NCBI GenBank assembly: GCA_031272415.1 | Contig: JAISTU010000056.1 | Location: 1 to 30,479 of the forward strand | Source of the DNA: Bacteroidales bacterium | Lineage (GTDB): Bacteria; Bacteroidota; Bacteroidia; Bacteroidales; WCHB1-69 | Length of the DNA: 30,479 nucleotides | Direction: 5' to 3' | Shown here: positions 14,640-23,314 of the stretch, piece after piece | How the letters are laid out: every line of letters begins with the position of its first letter | Numbering within the stretch: position 1 is the first letter of the stretch | The notes under the pieces: generated by a model | The model's input: only the letters and a program-made list of their open reading frames with translations | The model's database searches: none | Told to the model about the DNA's origin: nothing | Translations under genes and position numbers: made by a program

Positions 14640-17600
14640 ATGTTTGACTGTAATATACTGAAAAACAGAGTATTGCTGCTTGACGGAGCAATGGGAACAT
14701 GTATTTCACAACTCAATTTGTCGGATAAATATTTTAATGGCAAACGGCTGAATGATATACTTAATATTACGCATCCTAAAATTATTCAAAAGATACATAC
14801 CGATTATTTGGAGGCAGGGGCAGATATAATTGAAACAAATACAATGAATTCCAATAAAATATCGCTCGCTGATTATCATAGTGAAGAGATGTGTTATCAA
14901 ATCAATTATGAGGGAGCAAAATTGGCAAAACAGGTTGCACAAAAATATTCTACGGAAGAAAAACCGCGATTTGTAGCCGGTGCGATTGGAATTACTTCAA
15001 AATCACTCTCTTTATCGCCTTTTGAGTGCAGTTTTGATGAACTTTATGATGCTTTTGTTCCGCAAATTAACGGTTTAATTGACGGCGGTGTAGATATTTT
15101 TTTGGTAGAAACGGTATTTGATGCTCTCAATGCAAAAGCGGCTTTATTAGCCATTGAAGATATTTGTAAAGAACGTACATTTTCCATACCGATAATACTT
15201 TCTTGTACTATTAGCGATTTATCGGGCAGAATACTTTCGGGTCAAACGATAGACTCATTCTATTATACATTTGCAGATTATGATTTGTTGGCGATAGGCT
15301 TAAATTGTGGTTTAGGTCCCCGCCAAATGTTGCCACATATAAACATTTTAGAGCGTATTTCGCGTTTTCCTATATGTTTATATCCTAATGCAGGTTTGCC
15401 GGACGGCGAAGGAAAATACAATCAACCGCCCTCAGAATTTGCCAAAGAAACGGCAAGATATTTCAGACAAGGGAAAGTTAATATTATAGGGGGCTGCTGT
15501 GGCACTACACCTGAACATATTCAAGAATTGGCGACAAGGATAGATACTTTTTATCCACGCATGTTGGAAGATTACAATATTGACCCTAATGAGCAGGTTT
15601 TCACGGGATTAGAGACTTGCAAATGCTTGCATTTTTTGTACATTGGTGAGCGAACCAATGTGGCAGGTTCGAAAAAATTTGCTCGTTTAATTAGAGAAAA
15701 AAAATATGAACAAGCCGTGAGCGTTGCCAAAGAGCAAATTCAGCAAGGTGCTGACGCAATTGATATTTGCATGGATGATGGTTTGTTGAACAATGTCAAA
15801 GAAATGGAGCATTTTCTTAAACTCATTTCAACAGAACCCGCCATTGCGAAAGTGCCTGTTATGATTGATTCTTCCGAATGGGATGTGATTAAAGTTGCTT
15901 TAAAGTGCATTCAGGGAAAGCCGATTGTTAATTCTATTTCGCTCAAAGATGGTGAAAAAATATTTATAAGAAAGGCAAAATACATTCAAAAATTTGGGGC
16001 TGCCGTAGTGGTAATGCTTTTTGATGAAAAAGGACAAGCGGTTCAATATCAACGCAAAATAGAAATTGCCCAAAGAGCATATAATTTGTTGATTTCCAAT
16101 GGATTTCCTGCTAAAAACATTATTTTTGACCCCAATATTTTAGCCATTGCCACCGGCATTGAGGAACATAATACTTATGCACTTGCGTACATTAGTGCGT
16201 GCAGTTGGATAAAAGAAAATTTGCCTCATTGCCTTATCAGTGGCGGTGTAAGTAATTTATCGGTTGCATTTAGAGGCAATGATTACATAAGAGCAGTAAT
16301 GCACGAAGTTTTTTTGAACCGAGCATCAGGGACAAAAGGCATGGATATGGCAATAGTAAATCCTATTATGCTTGCAGACCAAAAACAGCGTGCAAGTTTG
16401 AAGAAAGAATTAAGGAATATAATGGAAAATTTGATTTTTAATATTCAAACCGAGACTGCCTTGAATGATTTATTGGCTTATGCTGCCACACATCAATTTG
16501 AATTTGCAGCAAAAGAAGAAAAAAATCTATCTCCATCTGAAAAATTGCAACAATCTCTCTATCAAGGAGAAACAGAAAATTTATCTGAAATTATAAATAA
16601 TTTGCTCCAAATTGAAAATTCTGCACTTGCAATTGTTGATAATCTTTTAATGCCTGCGATGTATGAGGTTGGTACGCGATTTGGCAAAGGAAAAATGTTT
16701 TTGCCGCAAGTGCTAAAAAGTGCTTCTGTTTTGAGCAAATCTATTGCCTTATTGAAGCCTTATTTGGAAGAAGAAACTCAATTAGATGCTTCAAAAAAGA
16801 TTGATAATCAGAATATTATACTTGCGACCGTCAAAGGAGATGTACACGATATAGGTAAAAATATGGTGTCGGTAATATTGGCAAGCAACGGCTACCAAAT
16901 AATAGATTTGGGGGTTATGGTGGAGGCTCAAAAAATTGTCAATACCGCATTGCAAAAGAAGGCTGTTCTTGTGGGTTTATCGGGCTTAATTTCGCCTTCA
17001 TTGGAGGAGATAAAAAAGGTACTTCAACTTGCAGCCGAAAAGGGTTTAAAAATACCGTTTTTAGTAGGCGGTGCAACAGTTAGCGAGGCTTATACGGCTC
17101 TCCATTTGGCGGATATTTATCCTTGGGGAGTGATTTATGTAAAAGATGCCTCAACTTGCGCCCAGGTGGTCAAAGAATTATTGGAAAATCCAACACAATA
17201 TATTGAAAATCAATACAATAAATACAAAGAAATTCAAGTCAATTTTGTAGAATCTACCCAAACAGACCGCCCCAAACGGAGAATAGATTTTTCAAAAATC
17301 AAAAAACCCAATTTTTTTGGTGTAAAAATGGAAACCATTGATTTAGAGGAGTTAGTACCTGCTTTTATGGATTGGAAAATGCTGTTGCCATTGTGGGGAG
17401 AAAATTATCGCATGGTAGAATATGACAATTTTAAAGCGGAGGCAAAAAAACTTCTTAATCAATGGATTACGCAAAAAAATATCCGCCCCGCTTACAGTGT
17501 AGGTTTATTTTCTGCCCATAGTGAAGAAAAAGAAATCATTGTTTATCATCCTCAAACGAATGAGGAATGGATAAGATTAGATACTTGTCGTGCAAAAAGT

Positions 17601-18008
17601 GAGCGTCTTTTAGCCCATTTAATTGCTCCAAAAGATGAAGGTATTGAGGATTATGTGGGCTGTTTTGTCGCAACTATTAAAGGCATTGAAAAAGAGAAGG
17701 AAAAATTTGATAAAAAATCGGATGTTTACCACTCAATACTTGCTCAATGTTTGGGCAACTGTTTGGCGGAGGGTTTATCGAGATATTTGTTTAAAAGACT
17801 AAAAAGTGAATGGTGGCAATTTGAAACCAAAGGCATACGTCCGGCGGTCGGCTATCCTGTTTATCCGTCTCATAATGAGAAAGAAAAAATATTTAAACTC
17901 CTTTCGGCGGAAAAAATTGGCGTCTCTTTGACAGAAAATTATGCAATGTTACCACAAGCAAGCGTCTGCGGACTGTATTTGGCAAATATCGATACTTATA
18001 ATTTATAA
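14640..18008 (+). CDS. metH: Cobalamin-dependent methionine synthase, all domains in one chain
   Basis: Transfers methyl from 5-methyl-THF through cobalamin to homocysteine, giving methionine, in the cytoplasm. Domains in order: homocysteine-binding (about 1-310), with LLDGAMGT near the start and zinc ligands in GLNCG and GGCCGT (about 284-289); pterin-binding (about 330-590), with ERTNVAGSKKFARLI and the DSSEW block; B12 cap helices (about 615-715); B12-binding Rossmann domain (about 725-860), with GDVHDIGKN (about 733-741) supplying the lower-axial His; and the SAM-binding reactivation domain (about 890-1122), with RPAVGYPVYPSHNEK and ENYAMLPQASVCG near the end. At 1122 aa it is about 100 residues shorter than E. 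coli MetH (1227) but all domains are present. Some Bacteroidota split the protein in two; here it is one ORF. metF follows by 6 bases. Confidence 0.96.
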   Translation: MFDCNILKNRVLLLDGAMGTCISQLNLSDKYFNGKRLNDILNITHPKIIQKIHTDYLEAGADIIETNTMNSNKISLADYHSEEMCYQINYEGAKLAKQVAQKYSTEEKPRFVAGAIGITSKSLSLSPFECSFDELYDAFVPQINGLIDGGVDIFLVETVFDALNAKAALLAIEDICKERTFSIPIILSCTISDLSGRILSGQTIDSFYYTFADYDLLAIGLNCGLGPRQMLPHINILERISRFPICLYPNAGLPDGEGKYNQPPSEFAKETARYFRQGKVNIIGGCCGTTPEHIQELATRIDTFYPRMLEDYNIDPNEQVFTGLETCKCLHFLYIGERTNVAGSKKFARLIREKKYEQAVSVAKEQIQQGADAIDICMDDGLLNNVKEMEHFLKLISTEPAIAKVPVMIDSSEWDVIKVALKCIQGKPIVNSISLKDGEKIFIRKAKYIQKFGAAVVVMLFDEKGQAVQYQRKIEIAQRAYNLLISNGFPAKNIIFDPNILAIATGIEEHNTYALAYISACSWIKENLPHCLISGGVSNLSVAFRGNDYIRAVMHEVFLNRASGTKGMDMAIVNPIMLADQKQRASLKKELRNIMENLIFNIQTETALNDLLAYAATHQFEFAAKEEKNLSPSEKLQQSLYQGETENLSEIINNLLQIENSALAIVDNLLMPAMYEVGTRFGKGKMFLPQVLKSASVLSKSIALLKPYLEEETQLDASKKIDNQNIILATVKGDVHDIGKNMVSVILASNGYQIIDLGVMVEAQKIVNTALQKKAVLVGLSGLISPSLEEIKKVLQLAAEKGLKIPFLVGGATVSEAYTALHLADIYPWGVIYVKDASTCAQVVKELLENPTQYIENQYNKYKEIQVNFVESTQTDRPKRRIDFSKIKKPNFFGVKMETIDLEELVPAFMDWKMLLPLWGENYRMVEYDNFKAEAKKLLNQWITQKNIRPAYSVGLFSAHSEEKEIIVYHPQTNEEWIRLDTCRAKSERLLAHLIAPKDEGIEDYVGCFVATIKGIEKEKEKFDKKSDVYHSILAQCLGNCLAEGLSRYLFKRLKSEWWQFETKGIRPAVGYPVYPSHNEKEKIFKLLSAEKIGVSLTENYAMLPQASVCGLYLANIDTYNL

Positions 18009-18014
18009 ACATTT

Positions 18015-18959
18015 ATGAACGTAGCAAAACTATTGAGAGAAACCAAAGAAACGCTTTTTACCTTTGAAATTTTACCCCCTCTCAAAGGAGGCAGTTTTGA
18101 AGAGGTAGAAAATACAATTAAGCCACTTTTGGAGTTCAATCCGGCGTATATCAACATCACTTCTCACCGTAATGAAGTTGCATTTCGTAAAACAGAATTT
18201 GGCAACATGGAACGTTATAAAACCAAAAAACGTCCCGGCAGTGTTGGCGTGGCAGCCGCAATTAAACACAAATTCAATATAGAAGTAGTGCCACATTTGA
18301 TTTGTGCAGGTTTTACAAAAGATGAAACAGAAGATGCTTTAATTGATTATAACTATCTGGGATTGAACAACTTATTTGTTATTCGGGGCGATAAATCCAA
18401 ATCAGAACCATATTTTATCACCGAGCCTGGGGGCTATACTCATGCAGTAGAATTGCTCTCGCAAATCCAAAATATGAACAATGGTATTTATCTTGACCTC
18501 ACCACCAATATGCCCACCGCTTTTTCGTGCGGAGTGGCAGGATACCCCGAAGGTTATGAAGAAAATAGTTTTGAAAAAGACCTCTTATTTTTGAAAGAAA
18601 AAATTGATAAAGGTGCAGAATATATTGTTACTCAAATGTTTTTCGATAATCAATATTATTACAATTTTGTTAAATCATGTCGCAAAATAGGAATTGATGT
18701 GCCTATTGTACCGGGGTTAAAACCAATTTCATTAAAAAATCAAATGGAACAATTGCCAAAATTGTTCAACATACATTTACCGGAACCATTGCTCAAAGAA
18801 TTGCAAAAATGCACTACCGACAAAGCCGCTAAACAAGTAGGTACTCAATGGTGTATTCAACAATGTAAAGACCTCAAAGCCAACAAAGTACCATCATTAC
18901 ATATCTATACTTACGGCGTTTCAGACAATGTCTTTTCAGTTTGTAAAAACGTGTATTGA
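18015..18959 (+). CDS. metF: Methylenetetrahydrofolate reductase
   Basis: FAD-dependent TIM-barrel enzyme reducing 5,10-methylene-THF to 5-methyl-THF, the methyl donor for the adjacent MetH. Landmarks: FEILPPLKGG near the N-terminus (about 18-27), with the catalytic Glu; NITSHRNEVAF (about 47-57); HLICAGFTKDETEDALIDY (about 94-112); NLFVIRGDKS (about 119-128); CGVAGYPEGY (about 172-181); GAEYIVTQMFFDNQYYYNF (about 199-217); and VPIVPGLKPIS (about 229-239). At 314 aa it is close to the usual 290-320. It is the last gene of the exonuclease-metH-metF unit, 6 bases after metH. No terminator stands out before the repeat element that follows. Confidence 0.95.
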   Translation: MNVAKLLRETKETLFTFEILPPLKGGSFEEVENTIKPLLEFNPAYINITSHRNEVAFRKTEFGNMERYKTKKRPGSVGVAAAIKHKFNIEVVPHLICAGFTKDETEDALIDYNYLGLNNLFVIRGDKSKSEPYFITEPGGYTHAVELLSQIQNMNNGIYLDLTTNMPTAFSCGVAGYPEGYEENSFEKDLLFLKEKIDKGAEYIVTQMFFDNQYYYNFVKSCRKIGIDVPIVPGLKPISLKNQMEQLPKLFNIHLPEPLLKELQKCTTDKAAKQVGTQWCIQQCKDLKANKVPSLHIYTYGVSDNVFSVCKNVY

Positions 18960-18963
18960 AAGT

Positions 18964-19240
18964 TTTTTCAGAGTGTAGATTTACGATTGGGGATTTACGA
19001 TTTTAGATTTTTCTATTTTTTTTTTGCATTTTGGGATAAAAACGTTCTAAATGTCTGAACCACGATTTTCACAAGAGTTATATGATTAGCAGGACTAAAA
19101 AATTGTCTGAACCACAGATTTTCGTAAGATTTTTTTGATTTGTGTGAAGTCATAGTAATCATGTTAATCATTCAAAATCATAGTTCAGACAAGGGTGGTG
19201 CAAATCTACACTCTACACTCTTCACTCTCCACTCTGAAAA
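18964..19240. repeat. Modular inverted-repeat element (copy D), the most complete MITE-like copy
   Basis: Left end TTTTTTCAGAGTGTAGAT; then TTTTTTTGCATTTTGGGATA and AAAACGTTCTAAA (the AGAACG box in reverse orientation, about 19019-19050); GTCTGAACCACGATTTTC at 19053 and again at 19105; an AT-rich centre; inverted GTTCAGAC (19181-19188); AAGGGTGGTGCAAA; four TCTACAC-type units (19205-19236); and a CTGAAAAAAA end. Outer ends TTTTTTCAGAGTGTAGAT and ATCTACACTC...CTCTGAAAAAA are inverted repeats. It fills most of the gap between metF and the lipoprotein gene; the remaining bases are promoter and leader. Confidence 0.8.
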
Positions 19241-19260
19241 AAACGGTTTTTAATTTTTAA

Positions 19261-19282
19261 TTGATAAAATTGTGTATCTTTG
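19261..19282 (+). promoter_or_regulatory. Promoter of the lipoprotein/asparagine-synthetase-like pair
   Basis: TTG (19261-19263), 11-base spacer, TATCTTTG (19275-19282), directly right of repeat copy D. The leader to the ATG at 19344 is about 60 AT-rich bases. Confidence 0.78.
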
Positions 19283-19343
19283 TAAATAGCATTTTATATA
19301 AAGTGATTTTTTTTTTTACAATTTAACAAAAAATAAGAGAAAT

Positions 19344-19715
19344 ATGTTGAATAAGAACAGGTTTTTTGTAGTAATTGCAGCGGTGATGTTGCTTGGAGGC
19401 GTGAGCCTTTTAGGAGGTTGCAGAAGTACGGATTGTGTTGGAATTGTGTATGTTTATTACATTGATAATGGAATAAAAATACCTGTTAGCAATTGTCAAT
19501 TAACTTTTGGTGATTTTTCAGACCCTTTGTATTCGGACGAAGTGAGGCGAATTGTCATAACAGACGGCAATGGCGAATACGAAGGAGTGTGGAAAAATGA
19601 AGCCTATTTGCCATTCACAGGACAAGCAATGGTCGGCACAATACTCAAACAAGGCAGCGGTTTTTTGAAACTCGTTAAAGGCGAAACAACAAAAGTGGAA
19701 TTGATGCTCAATTAA
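19344..19715 (+). CDS. Small lipoprotein of unknown function
   Basis: A 123-aa protein. The hydrophobic segment (residues 7-23) ends in LLGGC with Cys26 as the lipidation site, so it is membrane-anchored outside the cytoplasm. The roughly 97-residue mature part has strand-rich texture with GIVYVYYIDNGIKIPVSNCQLTF, then ITDGNGEYEGVWKNEAY, and ends in LVKGETTKVELMLN. That pattern (ligand strand, turn with DGNGEY, closing strand) resembles the transthyretin/carboxypeptidase-regulatory-like beta-sandwich common in Bacteroidota lipoproteins. The fold is inference. Its stop is 4 bases before the next start, so it is co-transcribed with the asparagine-synthetase-like gene. Confidence 0.75.
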   Translation: MLNKNRFFVVIAAVMLLGGVSLLGGCRSTDCVGIVYVYYIDNGIKIPVSNCQLTFGDFSDPLYSDEVRRIVITDGNGEYEGVWKNEAYLPFTGQAMVGTILKQGSGFLKLVKGETTKVELMLN

Positions 19716-19719
19716 AAAC

Positions 19720-21126
19720 ATGAATACTCAAACCAAAAGCAGTAAATGCTTGAGTAGCAATGTTTTAATCAATAAACCATTTAATGTGCGTTTATTGTTC
19801 CATTATCCATATTGTTGCGCCCAAAGCAATGAAATGCAAGTTTTTTTGGAAGGAAATTTATCCAATCAAAAAGATTTATTATCTGATATTGAGAATACTA
19901 ACAAAAGTTTTGTTGCCGAAAATGATGCACAAATTTTACTTGAACTTTTTACACAGCAAGGGGTAGACTGTTTTAAGAAATTACGCGGGCGGTGGAATGC
20001 GTATATTTTTATACCACAATCGCAAAAAATGTATGCCGTAAGAGACATTTTGGGCTGTTTGGCTTTATATTATAGCGAAGAAAATCAATATTTTACATCC
20101 TCCATTTTAGATACAGAAATTGAATTAAATGATAAAAAAAAGGAGGAACAAATTTGGAGAATAAATAATGAATCTGATTTAAAATATAAAAAAATAAAAA
20201 TTATTCCTTGTAGTTCCTACTTTGTTCTTGATTTATCAAAAGAAATTGATTATCAAATAGTTACATATTATACCATTCCCTATAAAAATTGCAAGGCAGG
20301 CTACAATCGATATGAAGAACAATTGCGTTTTGACGATGTTAGGAGTTTGATTTTCAAAGCATTACAAAAATCATTAACCAATTGCAGCCACGTGGCAGCC
20401 ATTTACACGGGAAGTATGGAAAATGCGATGTTGATTTGTGCGGCAAAAAAGGTTTCTCCGCAAACAGAAATCACTGTTTTTGCATTTTCAGGACGTTTGT
20501 CCAAAAACTCGCCACCGGAACAAAATATTCGCTCTGCGGGTGTCAAATGGGTGGAGGTTGATTGCGAAAATGATGACAATAAGATAGAAAAAGAATTATT
20601 CAAAAGCATTGTAAATGATGGAATTACAACTTTTATTTCGGAATATGGTTGTGCGAAATTATTTGCAGGCGATAGCGAATGTTTTGTGCCTTTTTTACGT
20701 TCGTTGCGAAACCAATGGATGTGGTCAAATTGGTGCAAAGAACGCATAAAAGCAAGACGGTCAGGCATTAGTTCTGCAAAATTAAAACAAATAAAGTCTG
20801 ACTTTGCAAAAATACTAAAAAACAATTCAATTGAGGTACTTAATGACTATTTATATTTGCGATTTGCCGATTGTCTACATTTACGCAACACTTATACAGC
20901 ATTTATAACTCGCTTTGTATCAACACATTTGAACATTTTAACTCCTTTTTGCGATGATTTAGAATTGGTGGAGTATGTTTTCAGTGTTCCTTCCACATTA
21001 AAAATTCACAATGGTTATGATAGTTATTTATTGCGAAATGCAATGGTAGGTGTTGTAAATGAGGAAGTTATGTGGATGAAAAGACCTATAAACACGTGGG
21101 AACTTTTATCTCTCTTTGATTTGTAG
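19720..21126 (+). CDS. Asparagine-synthetase-like protein with degenerate active sites
   Basis: The 468-aa protein aligns end to end with class-B asparagine synthetases. The N-terminal half resembles the glutaminase domain: EGNLSNQKDLLSDIE, then DAQILLELFTQQGVDCFKKL, RGRWNAYIF and YAVRDILGCLALYY correspond to the AsnB region. It begins MNTQTKSS, with no Cys2 nucleophile. The C-terminal half keeps the synthetase order, but the PP-loop SGGLDSS reads TGSMENA (about 230-236) and the SGxGxDE motif reads SEYGCAK (about 306-312). The end (FITRFVSTHLNILTPFCDDLELVEYVFSVPS...LLRNAMVGVVNEEVMWMKRP) is a good match to the family's C-terminus. Neither glutaminase nor ATP-dependent amidation seems possible. 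The frame is intact, so it is probably a maintained pseudoenzyme rather than a fresh pseudogene. Its partner is the upstream lipoprotein. Confidence 0.82.
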   Translation: MNTQTKSSKCLSSNVLINKPFNVRLLFHYPYCCAQSNEMQVFLEGNLSNQKDLLSDIENTNKSFVAENDAQILLELFTQQGVDCFKKLRGRWNAYIFIPQSQKMYAVRDILGCLALYYSEENQYFTSSILDTEIELNDKKKEEQIWRINNESDLKYKKIKIIPCSSYFVLDLSKEIDYQIVTYYTIPYKNCKAGYNRYEEQLRFDDVRSLIFKALQKSLTNCSHVAAIYTGSMENAMLICAAKKVSPQTEITVFAFSGRLSKNSPPEQNIRSAGVKWVEVDCENDDNKIEKELFKSIVNDGITTFISEYGCAKLFAGDSECFVPFLRSLRNQWMWSNWCKERIKARRSGISSAKLKQIKSDFAKILKNNSIEVLNDYLYLRFADCLHLRNTYTAFITRFVSTHLNILTPFCDDLELVEYVFSVPSTLKIHNGYDSYLLRNAMVGVVNEEVMWMKRPINTWELLSLFDL

Positions 21127-21130
21127 TGAT

Positions 21131-21211
21131 TTCTTTTTTTTGCATTTTGGGATAAATTTGTTCTAAAATTGGAAAAAAATAATTCTCCATTCTCAATTTT
21201 CAATTCTCAGT
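21131..21211. repeat. Half copy of the modular repeat (copy G)
   Basis: TTTTTTTTGCATTTTGGGAT followed by AAATTTGTTCTAAAA (the AGAACG box in reverse orientation, about 21135-21170), then TTCTCCATTCTCAATTTTCAATTCTC units (about 21183-21210), ending next to the promoter block of the tRNA gene. There is no GTCTGAAC core. Confidence 0.6.
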
Positions 21212-21235
21212 TCAAAAAAAAGTTTTTATTTTTTT

Positions 21236-21257
21236 TTGAAAAAAAAGTGTATCTTTG
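21236..21257 (+). promoter_or_regulatory. Promoter of tRNA-Gly
   Basis: TTG (21236-21238), 11-base spacer, TATCTTTG (21250-21257). The mature tRNA 5' end is 13 bases further, so transcription starts only a few bases upstream of it. Confidence 0.8.
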
Positions 21258-21270
21258 TAAAAAGGTTAAC

Positions 21271-21342
21271 GCGGAAGTAGCTCAGGGGTAGAGCATCAGT
21301 TTCCCAAACTGAAGGTCGCGGGTCCGAATCCCGTTTTCCGCT
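21271..21342 (+). tRNA. tRNA-Gly (anticodon CCC)
   Basis: A full cloverleaf can be folded. The acceptor stem is GCGGAAG with TTTCCGC (last pair G-T); the D arm is GCTC AGGGGTA GAGC; the anticodon stem TCAGT/ACTGA has loop TTCCCAA, so the anticodon is CCC (decodes GGG); the T arm is GCGGG TCCGAAT CCCGT. The discriminator base is T and the CCA end is not encoded. The length is 72 nt. It has its own promoter and a terminator 41 bases downstream. Confidence 0.95.
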
Positions 21343-21382
21343 CCTATTTTTTTCATTGTAAAAATTGTAATTTGACAACAAC

Positions 21383-21416
21383 AAAACAGGCTGTTTTTTT
21401 ACAGCCTGTTTTTTAA
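21383..21416 (+). terminator. Rho-independent terminator after tRNA-Gly
   Basis: AAAACAGGCTGT (21383-21394) pairs with ACAGCCTGTTTT (21401-21412) around a T6 loop, and the T-run continues after the stem. It separates the tRNA from ftsY, whose ATG is at 21450. Confidence 0.85.
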
Positions 21417-21449
21417 TTAAGTTACTGTAAATTAAGTAGATATAGGAAC

Positions 21450-22424
21450 ATGAGTATATTTTCAGTTTTCAATAAAGAGAAAAAAAAAGAGAATTTAGAC
21501 AAAGGACTTGCAAAAACGAAAGAAAATTTGTTTACCCGTTTGTCGCGGGCGGTGCTGGGGAAAAGCACGGTAGATGAGGATGTTTTGGACGCTTTGGAAG
21601 AGGCTTTGATAACGTCCGACGTCGGTGTGAGCACTACTTTGAAAATTATTGATAGAATCAATACCCGAATTTCAAAAGATAAATATCTGGGAACGAAAGA
21701 GTTAAATCTTATTTTACGAGATGAAATTACAGAAATGCTCACCCAAACGAATGTTGAAGATTTGCCTCCGTTTTCATTGCCTCAAAATGCGACAAAGCCT
21801 TATGTTATTTTGGTTGTAGGGGTCAATGGAGTGGGCAAAACTACCACTATCGGTAAATTGGCACATCAATATAAATCCAATGGCTATTCGGTTTTGTTGG
21901 GGGCAGCAGACACATTTCGGGCAGCCGCTGTGGAGCAATTAGAAATATGGGCACAAAGAGTTGATGTTCCGATAGTTACGCAATCTATGGGGGCTGACCC
22001 CGCAGCAGTGGCTTTTGATACCGTCAAATCAGCAATTGCTAAACAAACAGACATTGCAATTATTGATACAGCAGGACGTTTGCACAACAGAATCAATCTA
22101 ATGAACGAACTCTCTAAAATCAAAAACGTACTCAAAAAGCAAATCCCTGACGCTCCACATGAAATTTTGTTGGTTTTGGATGCCACTACCGGTCAAAATG
22201 CTATCGAGCAAGCCAAACAGTTTTCGGCTGCCACAGATATTAACGCTTTAGCCGTTACCAAGTTGGACGGCACTGCCAAAGGAGGTGTTGTGATTGGCAT
22301 TTCGGACGAGTTTCAAATTCCTGTAAAATACATTGGGATTGGAGAGCAAATGGCTGATTTACAGATGTTTAACAGAAGAGAATTTATTGACACTCTTTTT
22401 TCAGATGACGTTGCCAAACAATAA
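21450..22424 (+). CDS. ftsY: Signal recognition particle receptor FtsY
   Basis: SRP-type GTPase that docks SRP-ribosome complexes at the inner membrane and passes them to SecYEG. The N-domain four-helix bundle covers about residues 20-110. The NG GTPase motifs follow: GVNGVGKTTTIGKLA (124-138), AADTFRAAAVEQLEIWA (152-168), DTAGRLHNR (206-214) and TKLDGTAKGG (270-279). At 324 aa it lacks the long acidic A-domain of E. coli FtsY, as usual in Bacteroidota; a short lysine-rich start (MSIFSVFNKEKKKE) probably serves membrane contact. Its end overlaps the start of ispH by 20 bases. No promoter of the common type is seen between the tRNA terminator and the ATG. Confidence 0.95.
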   Translation: MSIFSVFNKEKKKENLDKGLAKTKENLFTRLSRAVLGKSTVDEDVLDALEEALITSDVGVSTTLKIIDRINTRISKDKYLGTKELNLILRDEITEMLTQTNVEDLPPFSLPQNATKPYVILVVGVNGVGKTTTIGKLAHQYKSNGYSVLLGAADTFRAAAVEQLEIWAQRVDVPIVTQSMGADPAAVAFDTVKSAIAKQTDIAIIDTAGRLHNRINLMNELSKIKNVLKKQIPDAPHEILLVLDATTGQNAIEQAKQFSAATDINALAVTKLDGTAKGGVVIGISDEFQIPVKYIGIGEQMADLQMFNRREFIDTLFSDDVAKQ

Positions 22425-23313
22425 AAAAAAATTACATATCAGTATTGACCCGCATTCGGGGTTTTGTTTTGGGGTTGTTCATGCTATAAAAACGGCTGAA
22501 AATGAATTAGATACGTATGGAAAATTGTATTGTTTGGGCGATATTGTTCACAACAGCGAAGAAGTGTTGAGATTGAAAAAAAAAGGGATGGATGTTATTG
22601 CACATCAACAAATTGCAGATATTTCTCATCAAAGATTGCTCATTCGGGCGCATGGAGAACCGCCAACAACTTATCAAATTGCTCACAATCACGATATTAC
22701 CATTATCGATGCTACTTGTACTGTTGTTCTAAATTTGCAAAAAAGTGTCCGTAAAGGTTATTCTCAAATGCAAAAAAAAAATGGACAGGTCGCAATTTTT
22801 GGAAAAAAAGGACATGCAGAAGTAGTAGGTTTGGTGGGGCAAACAGATGGCTCGGCTTTGGTGATTTCCGATTTAAATGAAATAGAACTCATTGATTATC
22901 AGCGACCTTTGAGATTATATGCACAAACAACACAAAGTTTATCTCAATACAAATTATTAGCACAAAAAATTCAACAAAAATATTCTCTCAATGGCATTCA
23001 AAGTCCTGATTATGTGTGGTTTGACACAATATGCAGGCAAGTTTCCAACCGTGAAGAGAGCCTCAAATCATTTGCGAAGTCGCATGAGGTGATTATTTTT
23101 GTTTCAGACCCCAAAAGTTCCAACGGCATGGTTTTGTACAATATTTGCCAATCGGTTAACGAGCGTTCTTATTTTATAAGCAATATAGAACAGATTGATA
23201 ATCAATGGTTTAACAATTGTAACAGTATCGGTATTTGCGGTGCCACCTCTACCCCACTCCACTTAATGGAAAAAGTAAAAGAAACGTTAGAGCAAATGCT
23301 ACAAAAGGTTTAA
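22405..23313 (+). CDS. ispH: 4-hydroxy-3-methylbut-2-enyl diphosphate reductase (IspH/LytB)
   Basis: Last step of the MEP isoprenoid pathway: [4Fe-4S]-dependent reduction of HMBPP to IPP and DMAPP. I choose the ATG at 22405 (MTLPNNKKKLHI); the longer in-frame ORF from 22333 lies within ftsY and has no family match. Cluster cysteines are Cys21 (SGFCFGVV), Cys105 (DATCTVV) and Cys210 (FDTICRQVSNREES). The catalytic Glu is in GHAEVVGL (about 137-144), and RAHGEP (about 81-86) carries a substrate-binding His. The end GATSTPLHLMEKV is characteristic. At 302 aa it is near the usual 280-316. The start overlaps ftsY by 20 bases, so the two are likely coupled. Confidence 0.95.
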   Translation: MTLPNNKKKLHISIDPHSGFCFGVVHAIKTAENELDTYGKLYCLGDIVHNSEEVLRLKKKGMDVIAHQQIADISHQRLLIRAHGEPPTTYQIAHNHDITIIDATCTVVLNLQKSVRKGYSQMQKKNGQVAIFGKKGHAEVVGLVGQTDGSALVISDLNEIELIDYQRPLRLYAQTTQSLSQYKLLAQKIQQKYSLNGIQSPDYVWFDTICRQVSNREESLKSFAKSHEVIIFVSDPKSSNGMVLYNICQSVNERSYFISNIEQIDNQWFNNCNSIGICGATSTPLHLMEKVKETLEQMLQKV

Positions 23314-23314
23314 T

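Noticed and set aside
22333..22404. Upstream extension of ispH
   Set aside because: The 24 residues have no match to IspH and lie wholly within ftsY. The ATG at 22405 gives the usual N-terminus.
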